Below, piece after piece: positions 1 to 6,886 of a stretch of 9,625 nucleotides of DNA. The stretch comes from Rhodoferax sp. (GTDB lineage Bacteria > Pseudomonadota > Gammaproteobacteria > Burkholderiales > Burkholderiaceae_C), in NCBI GenBank assembly GCA_018882485.1, contig VERU01000059.1, positions 1 through 9,625 on the forward strand. Direction: 5' to 3'. The notes beneath the pieces are model-generated. The model was not told the origin of the DNA, searched no databases, and saw only the letters and a program-made list of their open reading frames with translations. Position numbers and translations under genes: made by a program. Position 1 is the stretch's first letter; each line of letters starts with the position of its first letter.

Positions 1-1
1 G

Positions 2-1492
2 GAATACGTCAACAGCATCATCGACGCGGTGCGCTGGCTGGGCTTTGACTGGGCGCAGATCGGCCAGCCCGCCGGCAGCGCCGCGCCCTACCAGGCCAGC
101 GATTACTTCGGCTTCATGTACCGCGCCGCCGAACACCTGATCGAGGCTGGCCACGCCTATGTGGACGAGCAGACGCCCGAAGAAATGCGCGCCCACCGCG
201 GCGACTTCGGCAAGCCCGGCGTGAACAGCCCGTTCCGCGACCGCACACCCGCCGAGAACCTGGCCCGCTTTCGCGAGATGCGCGACGGCCTGCACGAGGA
301 CGGCAGCATGGTGCTGCGCGCCCGCATCGACATGGCGCACCCCAACATCAACCTGCGCGATCCGGCCATCTACCGCATCCGCCGCGCCACCCACCACAAC
401 ACGGGCGACACCTGGTGCATCTACCCCATGTACACCTTCGCCCACCCGATCGAGGACGCGCTGGAGCAGATCACCCACAGCATCTGCACCCTGGAGTTTG
501 AAGACCAGCGCCCCTTCTACGACTGGCTGCTGGACAAGCTGTGCCAGGGCGGCCTGCTGTGCACCCCGCCGCCGCGCCAGTACGAGTTTGCCCGGCTCAA
601 CCTCACCTACGTCATCACCAGCAAGCGCAAACTGGCCCAACTGGTCTACGACCACCGGGTCAGCGGCTGGGACGACCCGCGCATGCCCACGATCGTGGGG
701 CTGCGCCGGCGCGGCTACACGCCGCAGAGCCTGCAGCTGTTTGCCGAGCGCATTGGCGTGAGCAAGAGCGACAGCTGGATCGACTACGCCACCCTGGAAG
801 GCTGCCTGCGCGAAACCCTGGACGCCACGGCACCGCGCGCCATGGCCGTGCTCGACCCCATCCCCCTGGTGATCGACAACTGGGACGAGCTGATGGGCAC
901 CGACACGCTGGACGGCTGCCAGGCCCCCGTGCACCCGCACCACCCCGAGCTGGGACAGCGCAGGTTCAAAATGGGCAAGACGCTCTGGATCGAACGCAGC
1001 GACTATGAGGAAGTGCCCTCCAAGGGCTTCTTCCGGCTGTTCCCTGGCAACAAGGTGCGGCTGAAATACGGCCACGTGATCGAATGCACCGGCGCTATCA
1101 AAGATGAAGCAGGAAACCCCATATCCATCAGGGCTAACCTCTTGCCGGACACCAAGAGCGGCACGCCGGGCAGCGACCGCGTCAAGGTCAAGGGCGTGAT
1201 CACCTGGGTGGCCGAGGCCGACAGCCTGCGCGCCGAGGTGCGCCTGTACGACCGCCTCTTTACCGACCCCCAGCCCGACGCCGGCGGCAAGGACTTCATC
1301 GACAGCCTGAACCCCCATAGCCTCAAGGTGGTGACCGCCATGGTGGAGCCCTCACTGGCCAGCGCAGCGCCCGACCAGAAGTTCCAGTTCGAGCGCCACG
1401 GCTACTTTGTGGCAGACCGCAAAGACCACGTGCCGGGGCAGCGGGCGGTGTTCAATCTGGCGGTGGGGTTGAGGGACAGCTGGGCGAAGTGA
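2..1492 (+). CDS. glnS: Glutaminyl-tRNA synthetase, 5'-truncated by window edge
   Basis: This cytoplasmic class I aminoacyl-tRNA synthetase charges tRNA-Gln with glutamine using ATP. The reading frame is open from base 2 (EYVNSIIDAVRWLGFDW), so the gene starts before the window. About 496 residues are visible; the E. coli enzyme has 554, so the missing part is the N-terminus with the HIGH motif. The GlnRS-specific stretch WCIYPMYTFAHPIEDALEQI lies at about 416-475. The KMSKS-equivalent reads ITSKRKL (TSKRK at 617-631) and is followed by GWDDPRMPTIVGLRRRGYTP. The C-terminal anticodon-binding beta-barrels end with FQFERHGYF and VGLRDSWAK, as in the family. No hairpin plus T-run terminator is visible after the stop. 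One internal stretch (about 1093-1143) is much poorer in GC than the rest but keeps frame and length. The identification is secure. Confidence 0.97.
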   Translation, partial: EYVNSIIDAVRWLGFDWAQIGQPAGSAAPYQASDYFGFMYRAAEHLIEAGHAYVDEQTPEEMRAHRGDFGKPGVNSPFRDRTPAENLARFREMRDGLHEDGSMVLRARIDMAHPNINLRDPAIYRIRRATHHNTGDTWCIYPMYTFAHPIEDALEQITHSICTLEFEDQRPFYDWLLDKLCQGGLLCTPPPRQYEFARLNLTYVITSKRKLAQLVYDHRVSGWDDPRMPTIVGLRRRGYTPQSLQLFAERIGVSKSDSWIDYATLEGCLRETLDATAPRAMAVLDPIPLVIDNWDELMGTDTLDGCQAPVHPHHPELGQRRFKMGKTLWIERSDYEEVPSKGFFRLFPGNKVRLKYGHVIECTGAIKDEAGNPISIRANLLPDTKSGTPGSDRVKVKGVITWVAEADSLRAEVRLYDRLFTDPQPDAGGKDFIDSLNPHSLKVVTAMVEPSLASAAPDQKFQFERHGYFVADRKDHVPGQRAVFNLAVGLRDSWAK

Positions 1493-1961
1493 ACTGAGGG
1501 CGGCTGGGGCTGGTGGTTTTCATGGATTCCAGTTCTTCGCCAAAGTGATCACCCCAGCTTATTGAAGTCTCCCGATGCGGGTTGCTGCGGGTCACTGCAT
1601 TGGTTCGGCTGCCCTCGGTTTGTACTGTCCGGAATTTCCGGAGAGTTGCCGTACTCGCCAGTTCGCCGGAGTCGTAGATATTCCAGAGGTGCTCGCTGAC
1701 AGTACGCACATCCACGGCAAACAGTTCGGCCATCAACTTCTGAGTGAGCCAAACGGTTTCGTCCTCGTAGCGCGCCTCGATGCTCTGCTCGCCAGCCTGA
1801 CCGGTGAAGATCAGGAACCCGGCGGTGCTGTTGCGGATGAGCTTAGGGCCCGTTGATTTCATCGTTGTGACCGGTTTGACACTGCCCGTGGCCACCGGAA
1901 CCCGGATACCGATGGGCAGATGCTGACCGTCCGAGCCCTTGGACTTCCTGTCTTTGGCCAT
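1452..1961 (-). pseudogene. RhuM-family (virulence RhuM) protein remnant, N-terminal part only
   Basis: The frame opens with MAKDRKSKGSDGQ at 1961; a second Met (MKSTGPKLIRNSTAGF) at 1862 matches the usual family start better. From there to about 1605 the protein has the RhuM hallmark blocks: FLIFTGQAGEQSIEARYEDE, VWLTQKLMAELFAVDVRTVS, and NIYDSGELASTATLRKF ending RTVQTEGSR. In the family this N-terminal region looks like a helix-turn-helix DNA-binding module. The expected next block (YNLDAIISVGYRVNS and the following 200 or more residues; full proteins are about 330 aa) is absent. The frame instead runs through unrelated sequence and ends antisense to the last 41 bases of glnS. I read this as a truncated, probably dead copy, though expression of a short protein of about 130-170 aa cannot be excluded. 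Intact RhuM genes often sit in accessory or mobile regions. The operon terminator lies just upstream, so read-through should be low. Confidence 0.75.
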
Positions 1962-1980
1962 CGGCGACCCGGGCCGTTTC

Positions 1981-2018
1981 AAAAAAAAACCGGCAGCACC
2001 CCGCGAGGCCACTGCCGG
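1981..2018 (-). terminator. Intrinsic terminator of the transporter/PxpABC operon
   Basis: Read on the - strand, the arms CCGGCAG (2018-2012) and CTGCCGG (1996-1990) form a perfect 7-bp GC-rich stem around a 15-nt loop. An uninterrupted run of nine T follows (1989-1981). The stem begins 43 bases after the stop codon of the binding-protein gene, the last gene of the operon. There is no T-run on the other side, so it should act only on - strand transcripts and not on glnS read-through. Confidence 0.9.
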
Positions 2019-2060
2019 CATTTCAACCTGGTCCCGGGCAGGCCAGGTGTGAGGTTCTGG

Positions 2061-2906
2061 TCAGGGGATGGGTTCGAACTTCAGTTCCTTCAGGGGCACG
2101 ACCTTGTCGTCGCGGGTCATCTTGTACTCGGTGTTCGGGCCCAGCCACTTGTTCCACAGATTGTTGATCTCGCCGGCCCTGTCCAGGGCCAGGAGGGCGT
2201 CGTTGACCTTGGCCAGCAAGGCCGGCTCGTCCTTCTTCATTCCAACGCCGATCGGCTGGAAGACCATGGGCTCGGAAATCATCTTCATCGGGACGGCACC
2301 ACCGGCCTTGGACTCGCCAACCAGCTTGGTGATGGTCATCGTATTGGCCACCATGCCCACAGCCTTGTTCTGCTGAACAGCCATGTAGACGGATCCGGTG
2401 TCCTGGAAGGTCACGGGCTCGGACTTGTTCATCTTGATGGACAGCTCGGAGGTGGATCCCTTCGTGGAAGCGATGCGCTTGCCCACGAAGTCGGCCTTCT
2501 TGGTGCCCGGGTCCGAGGCGCGTACGGCCAGCATTTCCTTGGCCAGGTAATAGGGGTGGCTGAAATCGATCTGCTCGGCGCGGCTCAGCGTGTAGGCCAG
2601 GTTCGCCACAGTCACATCGACACGCCCCATCTTGACCTCGGGGACGCGCGCCTCGACGGAAACCGGCACCACGGTCGCCTTCAGGCCCAGCTGCTTGGCG
2701 ATGGCGTTGCACATGTCAACATCGAAGCCGACCATCTCGCGGGTCTTCGGATCCGGCGCGGCGAAAGGCGGCACGTCGGCAAAGGTGGCGCAGCGCAATT
2801 CCTTGCGTGCCTGGATGTCGCCCCACTGGTCGGCCATCGCGGGGGCCGCGGCAGCACACAGGGCAATGGCCGCAAAAGCGGCTCGGCTGGTCAGACGGAC
2901 TTTCAT
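2061..2906 (-). CDS. Polar amino acid ABC transporter, periplasmic substrate-binding protein (SBP_bac_3)
   Basis: This soluble periplasmic receptor should deliver ligand to the two permeases encoded upstream. The start at 2906 (MKVRLTSRAA) is set by GGAGA five bases upstream; an in-frame start at 2942 would put 12 residues before the signal peptide. A Sec signal peptide spans residues 1-25 with predicted cleavage at PAMA|DQ; the Cys in ALCAAA does not make a lipobox. Length is 281 aa, normal for the family. Family blocks are GFDVDMCNAIAKQLG (60-74), the Arg that binds the ligand carboxylate (R109 in YTLSRAEQIDF) and GSTSE (150-154). Two features are unusual. The Asp equivalent to HisJ D161, which binds the alpha-ammonium, is Asn (N188 in GMVANTM). 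The SSLS-type segment is ANLAY. The ligand may therefore lack a free alpha-amine. Its neighbours suggest a lactam or acylated amino acid, but the ligand is unknown. Confidence 0.92.
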   Translation of the reverse strand: MKVRLTSRAAFAAIALCAAAAPAMADQWGDIQARKELRCATFADVPPFAAPDPKTREMVGFDVDMCNAIAKQLGLKATVVPVSVEARVPEVKMGRVDVTVANLAYTLSRAEQIDFSHPYYLAKEMLAVRASDPGTKKADFVGKRIASTKGSTSELSIKMNKSEPVTFQDTGSVYMAVQQNKAVGMVANTMTITKLVGESKAGGAVPMKMISEPMVFQPIGVGMKKDEPALLAKVNDALLALDRAGEINNLWNKWLGPNTEYKMTRDDKVVPLKELKFEPIP

Positions 2907-2911
2907 GGTTG

Positions 2912-2916
2912 TCTCC
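2912..2916 (-). promoter_or_regulatory. Ribosome binding site of the binding-protein gene
   Basis: GGAGA on the - strand, five bases before the ATG at 2906. It picks this start over the in-frame one at 2942 and puts the signal peptide at the exact N-terminus. Confidence 0.7.
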
Positions 2917-2948
2917 GTTAGGTTAAGGAAAGGGAAAGGCACTCAGGG

Positions 2949-3683
2949 TCAATGCGCTCGCAGATCCGACAGGAAACGCTGCGCGCGCGGGTGCTGGGGG
3001 GTCTTGAAAAATGTCTCGGGATCGGCCACTTCCAGGATACGGCCGGCGTCCATGAACCAGACGCAGTCGGCCACCTCGCGGGCGAAGCCCATCTCGTGAG
3101 TGACGCACATCATGGTCATGCCTTCATTGGCCAGCGCACGCATCACCGCCAGCACCTCGCCCACCATTTCGGGGTCAAGGGCGCTGGTGGGCTCATCAAA
3201 CAGCATGGCTGGCGGTTCCATGGCCAGGGCGCGGGCAATGGCGACGCGTTGCTGCTGTCCCCCCGAGAGGTGTGCCGGGTAGGACTGGGCCTTGGCAGCC
3301 AGACCGACACGTTCGAGCAGGGCCGTGGCCTTTTCACGGGCCTGGACCTTGGACATGCCCTTGACTCGCACCAGCGAGAAGGTGACATTCTCCAGAGCGG
3401 ACATGTGAGGAAAGAGGTTGAAGCTCTGGAAGACGAAACCGATACGGCTGCGAAGCTGATTCAGCGCCTGGCCGCTCATCGGGGCATGCACCGGCTGGCC
3501 GTCGAATATGAGCCCGCCCGACTGGATCTCCTCCAGCCGGTTGACGGTGCGGATCAGGGTCGACTTGCCCGAGCCCGAGGGTCCGCAGACGACGACGACC
3601 TCGCCCTTCTTCACCTCGGCGTTGATGTCCACCAGAGCGGGGTAGTCGCCGTACCACTTGTTGACGTTGTTGAAGGAGATCAT
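2949..3683 (-). CDS. Polar amino acid ABC transporter ATP-binding protein (GlnQ/HisP type)
   Basis: This cytoplasmic ATPase powers uptake through the adjacent permeases. The start is [17 protein letters not shown] at 3683; the longer frame to 3791 runs antisense-like through the permease 3' end and has no family similarity. All nucleotide-binding motifs are intact in 244 aa: Walker [10 protein letters not shown] (34-42), Q-loop FVFQ (Q86), signature LSGGQQQR (139-146), Walker B AMLFDE (E164), D-loop SALD (167-170) and H-loop H196 in CVTHEMGFA. The [10 protein letters not shown] segment and the length are typical of the polar amino acid family (GlnQ, HisP, ArtP). The gene begins 17 bases after the permease stop and is followed after 42 bases by the binding-protein gene. 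No strong Shine-Dalgarno is visible, so coupling to upstream translation is likely. Confidence 0.96.
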   Translation of the reverse strand: MISFNNVNKWYGDYPALVDINAEVKKGEVVVVCGPSGSGKSTLIRTVNRLEEIQSGGLIFDGQPVHAPMSGQALNQLRSRIGFVFQSFNLFPHMSALENVTFSLVRVKGMSKVQAREKATALLERVGLAAKAQSYPAHLSGGQQQRVAIARALAMEPPAMLFDEPTSALDPEMVGEVLAVMRALANEGMTMMCVTHEMGFAREVADCVWFMDAGRILEVADPETFFKTPQHPRAQRFLSDLRAH

Positions 3684-3700
3684 GGAAAGCAGGGGTGGAA

Positions 3701-4447
3701 CTAAGCCGCCACGGAGGCAGGGGTCGCGCTGGCGTGCCTGGTGTCGAAACGGCGGCCACTGCGCTTGTCGGAAATACGGCGCTCGAGCCACTCGGCCACC
3801 CAGGTCAAGCTCCAGCAGACGACGAAGTAGACGACCGCAAGAATGAAATAGACATGGAACGGCTTGGTCAGCAGCTGGTTGTTCACCTGGCTCGCGGCAA
3901 AGGTCAGCTCATGCACGTTGATCACGTAGCCCAGCGTCGTATCCTTGATGGTCGAGACGAACTGGCTGATCATGGCCGGCAACATGTTGTAGAGGGCCTG
4001 CGGCAGGATCACATGCCACATCGCGCCCAGGTAACTGTGGCCCAGGGCCCGCGCCGCCTCCATCTGCCCCCGGGGCAGGGCCTCGATGCCGGCACGCACC
4101 ACCTCTGAGAGGAAGGCCGCCTGATAAAGCACGAGGGTGGTCACCATGGTGGTGAAACCGGTCACGTTGCGACCGATCAGCACCGGGACCAGGAAGTACA
4201 CCCAGAGGATGATCAGCAGCAGCGGGATGCCGCGAGCGCCATAGACCAGGGCGGTCGCCGGCCAGCGCAGCGCCCTCCACGGTGAGATGCGGGCCAGGGC
4301 GACCAGAACGCTCAGTGGGAAGGCCAGCGCAATGCCCAGCACGGACAGGATCAGCGTGGCGACCAGACCGCCCAGCGGTCCGCTGGGGTACTGGCCCACC
4401 AGCAGCAGCAACCAGTTGTCGCTGACGATCTTGATCAGGTCGTTCAT
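3701..4447 (-). CDS. Polar amino acid ABC transporter permease, second subunit (HisM/GlnP type)
   Basis: This is an inner-membrane subunit of the transporter. The start [12 protein letters not shown] at 4447 overlaps the stop of the preceding permease as ATGA, which argues against the longer in-frame start at 4489 and implies translational coupling. The protein has 248 aa. Hydrophobic segments lie at about 27-53, 64-91, 100-118 and 196-220. The EAA loop that docks the ATPase is at about 123-150 ([20 protein letters not shown], then LPQA). [13 protein letters not shown] and [15 protein letters not shown] are typical of this permease family. The soluble C-terminal tail (about 222-248, rich in Arg, Ser and Ala) is somewhat longer than usual. 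It probably pairs with the 235-aa permease as a heterodimer. Confidence 0.94.
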   Translation of the reverse strand: MNDLIKIVSDNWLLLLVGQYPSGPLGGLVATLILSVLGIALAFPLSVLVALARISPWRALRWPATALVYGARGIPLLLIILWVYFLVPVLIGRNVTGFTTMVTTLVLYQAAFLSEVVRAGIEALPRGQMEAARALGHSYLGAMWHVILPQALYNMLPAMISQFVSTIKDTTLGYVINVHELTFAASQVNNQLLTKPFHVYFILAVVYFVVCWSLTWVAEWLERRISDKRSGRRFDTRHASATPASVAA

Positions 4448-5151
4448 CGCGTTCTCGCCGTCGCCACCGCGGCGCGCTTGCCCAGCCACGCCCCCACGGC
4501 CATGATCACCAGGGAGATGACCAGGTAGACCACCGTCGCGATCAGGTAGGACTCGAAGGCACGGAAGGACTCGCTTTCGATCTGCTTGACCGCGTGCGTG
4601 AGCTCAGCGGCACCGATGGCCATCGCGAGACTGCTGTTCTTGAACAGGGACACGCTGTGGTTCACCAGCGCGGGGATGGCGTTGCGCACTGCCTGCGGCA
4701 TCAGCACGAAACGCAACGCTCCGACATAGCTGTGACCCAGAGCCCGTGCAGCCTCGTTCTGGCCGGGGGGTACCGCGCGCAGGCCGGAGCGCAGGTCCTC
4801 GGAGAAATACGCCGCCTGGCACAGGCCCAGGGACACCACCGCGAACACCGCCTCGGCGCTGTGGTCGGACAACCAGCCTTGCAGGTCGTCGGGCAGCAAG
4901 CTGGCCAGCCCGAAGTACCACAGCATCATCTGCACCAGGGTGGGCACGTTGCGGTGGTAGGAAATGTAGCCCTGGACGAGGCGCTGCGCGATGCGGCTGG
5001 GGGTCATGCGCACACCCAGCAAGAGCACGGCCAGGGTCATCGCCAGCAGCCAGGAACTGAGGGCAATGAGCACCGTCACCTTCAGCCCGTGCAGCAGCAT
5101 CTGGCTGAATTCCGGCTTCAGCAGGATGGCCAGCAGGTTGAAATCCTTCAT
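4444..5151 (-). CDS. Polar amino acid ABC transporter permease, first subunit (HisQ/GlnP type)
   Basis: This is the other inner-membrane subunit, 235 aa, starting MKDFNLLAILLKPEF at 5151. Hydrophobic spans are at about 18-47, 70-88, 100-117 and 202-226. The EAA loop at about 126-153 reads [20 protein letters not shown] then MPQA, matching the loop of its partner. YHRNVPTLVQMMLWYF and LFKNSSLAMAIGAAELT are standard blocks of the His/Glu/Gln/Arg/opine permease family. The gene starts 19 bases after the stop of the dehydrogenase gene and ends in a 4-bp ATGA overlap with the second permease. No good Shine-Dalgarno precedes the ATG. Substrate cannot be read from the permeases. Confidence 0.94.
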   Translation of the reverse strand: MKDFNLLAILLKPEFSQMLLHGLKVTVLIALSSWLLAMTLAVLLLGVRMTPSRIAQRLVQGYISYHRNVPTLVQMMLWYFGLASLLPDDLQGWLSDHSAEAVFAVVSLGLCQAAYFSEDLRSGLRAVPPGQNEAARALGHSYVGALRFVLMPQAVRNAIPALVNHSVSLFKNSSLAMAIGAAELTHAVKQIESESFRAFESYLIATVVYLVISLVIMAVGAWLGKRAAVATARTR

Positions 5152-5170
5152 CGGAGAAGTCCGTAACGGC

Positions 5171-5923
5171 TCAGGCCTGCGGCCGCTCGGGGCGGACTGT
5201 CTGCAAACCGCCCATCACCTGCAAGGTGGGCGTGATCTCGAGGTGGCCGATATTCACCGCCACCGGCTGGGCGATGACAAAGGCCACCGCGTTGGCGATA
5301 TCCTCGGCAACCGGCAGTTCGAAGCCCTCGATGAAGCGCTCGTAGGTTTCCTTGGAATCACCGTGCACGTGGGCGAAGATGTCGGTGGCCACGCGGCCCG
5401 GGCAAATCTCGGTCACGCGCACGCGCTTGCCGAAGGCGTCCAGACGCAGCTGGTTCGAGAGCATGCTGACCGCCGCCTTGGTGGCGTGGTAGATGCTGTT
5501 GCCGCCGAAGTGGTAGGCGCCGGCAATCGAGCTGATGTTGATCACATGGCCGCGGTCGCGGGCCACCATGCCCGGCACCACCAGACGGCACAAATGCAGC
5601 ACCGCACGCAGATTGACATCGACCAGCAGGTCCACGTCGTCCGGCAGGGACTGCAGCAGCTTGCGCGGGCGGTCCACGCCGGCGTTGTTCACCAACACGT
5701 CGAACCCGACCTCCCCACACAGGCGCGTCAGGGCTGGCAGGTCGACCACGTTCATCACATGGGGGATGCAGCCGGTCTCTCCGGCCAGCGTCATCAGGCT
5801 GTCCCTGGAGCGGGCCAGGGCATGGACCTCCAGGCCCTCAGCCCGGAGGCGACGCACGATGGCCGCACCCATCCCGGAGGATGCGCCAGTGACGAGAGCG
5901 GTCTTGTAATCGGAAAAAGGCAT
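5171..5923 (-). CDS. Short-chain dehydrogenase/reductase, YdfG-like (3-hydroxy acid/serine-type)
   Basis: This predicted cytoplasmic NAD(P)-dependent oxidoreductase is a 250-aa classical SDR. The cofactor loop is TGASSGMG (12-19), the structural motif NNAG is at 79-82, and the catalytic triad is S132, Y145 and K149 (SSIAGAYHFG, then YHATK). The Arg pair after the first strand (ARSR, 37-40) would fit NADP, but this is tentative. The C-terminus VNIGHLEITPTLQVMGGL resembles E. coli YdfG, which oxidises L-allo-threonine, serine and other 3-hydroxy acids. I therefore favour a hydroxy-acid or hydroxy-amino-acid substrate, without knowing which. It lies between pxpA and the transporter genes, suggesting a step on the same compound. 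The start at 5923 has no clear Shine-Dalgarno; the next in-frame Met falls inside the cofactor loop, so this start is required. Confidence 0.9.
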   Translation of the reverse strand: MPFSDYKTALVTGASSGMGAAIVRRLRAEGLEVHALARSRDSLMTLAGETGCIPHVMNVVDLPALTRLCGEVGFDVLVNNAGVDRPRKLLQSLPDDVDLLVDVNLRAVLHLCRLVVPGMVARDRGHVINISSIAGAYHFGGNSIYHATKAAVSMLSNQLRLDAFGKRVRVTEICPGRVATDIFAHVHGDSKETYERFIEGFELPVAEDIANAVAFVIAQPVAVNIGHLEITPTLQVMGGLQTVRPERPQA

Positions 5924-5945
5924 GGATGACAGGTGTATGGCGGTG

Positions 5946-5975
5946 AATTTAGCGACGCGGCCGAGCGGCGACCAA
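5946..5975 (-). promoter_or_regulatory. Weak candidate sigma70 promoter before the dehydrogenase/transporter genes
   Basis: In the 83-base gap between pxpA and the dehydrogenase gene, the - strand reads TTGGTC (5975-5970), an 18-base spacer, then TAAATT (5951-5946). These match 3/6 and 4/6 of the sigma70 consensus. A transcript starting here would have a leader of roughly 16 bases. It could give the transporter block its own expression, but matches this weak are common by chance. Confidence 0.22.
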
Positions 5976-6006
5976 GACGGAATCGCTGTGTTGCGATAAG
6001 GGCCTC

Positions 6007-6810
6007 TTATTCCCTCGGGTTAACCCTTGGGGTCAGGCACGCCTGCTTCGAGAGCGGAACGATGCGCCCACCCACCGCCTCGATGGAGTCGCGGATCAGG
6101 CGCGCGAGGCCGACGGCGCCCGGCGTGTCGCCGTGCACCAGGATGGACCGCACCCGCATGGGCAGGGAAGCGCCGGAGTAGGTGGTCACCGTGCCGATCT
6201 GGAGGAGTTGCCGCACGCGCGCCAGCACCCGCGCCTCGTCCTTGATCACCGAGTCCGGCAGGCTGCGCGGCACCAGGAGACCCTGGTCGTCATAGGCCCG
6301 GTCGGCAAGGAAGGACGTGGCCACGGTGAGGCCGCAGTCCGCGGCCGCCTGCTCGATGGCGCGGCTCGACGACGAGCTGATGACAAGGCCCGGGTCGAAG
6401 TCGGCGACGGCGCGCAGGAGCGGTGCGGCCAGCGCGATGTCGGCAGCCGCCATGTTGCCCAGCGCGCCATGGAAGCTCATATGGGTCATGCGGCAGCCCG
6501 CGGCGCGAGCCAGGCCGGCGAGCGCGCCGAGCTGATACACCACCATCGACGCGAGTTCGGCGGTATCGACCTGCATCACGCGACGGCCGAAGCCCTGGCG
6601 GTCGGGAAAACCGACGTGGGCGCCGATGTCCACCCCGTTCTGGCGCGCCAGGGCGACGGTGCGGGCCATGATGGCCGGGTCACCAGCGTGGAAGCCGCAG
6701 GCGATATTGGCCGAGGTCACCAGCCCGAGGAGGGCCCTGTCATCACCCATCGTCCAGGGGCCAAAGCCCTCGCCGAGGTCCGCGTTGAGGTCGATTTCCA
6801 TGTCGGTCAT
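6007..6810 (-). CDS. pxpA: PxpA-like protein (LamB/YcsF family, 5-oxoprolinase subunit A), divergent
   Basis: In E. coli and Bacillus, PxpA acts with PxpB and PxpC to open 5-oxoproline to glutamate using ATP. From the chosen start (MTDMEIDLNADLGEGFG) the protein has 267 aa; E. coli PxpA has 244 and begins at the position equal to Met4 (6801). Kept motifs: DLNADLGEG (7-15), SANIACGFHAGD (33-44), GAHVGFPDRQGFGRR (63-77), ADRAY with LVPRS (169-182), and VHGDTPGAV (225-233). Altered motif: the family's KPHGALYN block is SFHGALGN (112-119), so Lys, Pro and Tyr are lost while His is kept. This suggests a divergent paralogue whose substrate or mechanism may differ. The gene starts 76 bases after the BCCP-like gene, the largest gap in the enzymatic half. 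An in-frame GTG at 6876 could extend it but adds unconserved sequence. An imperfect GGAT lies nine bases upstream of 6810. Confidence 0.87.
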   Translation of the reverse strand: MTDMEIDLNADLGEGFGPWTMGDDRALLGLVTSANIACGFHAGDPAIMARTVALARQNGVDIGAHVGFPDRQGFGRRVMQVDTAELASMVVYQLGALAGLARAAGCRMTHMSFHGALGNMAAADIALAAPLLRAVADFDPGLVISSSSSRAIEQAAADCGLTVATSFLADRAYDDQGLLVPRSLPDSVIKDEARVLARVRQLLQIGTVTTYSGASLPMRVRSILVHGDTPGAVGLARLIRDSIEAVGGRIVPLSKQACLTPRVNPRE

Positions 6811-6886
6811 GTCGGGATCCGGTGCGAAAAGGGTCCGTGTGGTTCGAAGGGATTGCAGCGAGGGCCGGAGGCGCACCGTGGCCGTT

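Noticed and set aside
1549..1752. Second - strand frame overlapping the RhuM remnant, as a possible frameshifted continuation
   Set aside because: Its translation shows none of the missing RhuM blocks, so a simple frameshift does not restore the protein.
1920..2921. Long + strand open frame (333 codons) opposite the binding-protein gene
   Set aside because: It is antisense to a clear SBP_bac_3 gene, crosses the terminator, and has a His/Gly/Leu-rich composition with no recognisable domain.
4991..5929. + strand open frame (312 codons) opposite the dehydrogenase gene
   Set aside because: The opposite strand carries a complete SDR with catalytic triad; this frame is a compositional shadow.
5996..6010. 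Inverted repeat ATAAG-GGCCT-CTTAT as an operator or terminator
   Set aside because: The stem is only 5 bp, AT-rich and without a T-run. It is too weak to call without conservation data.
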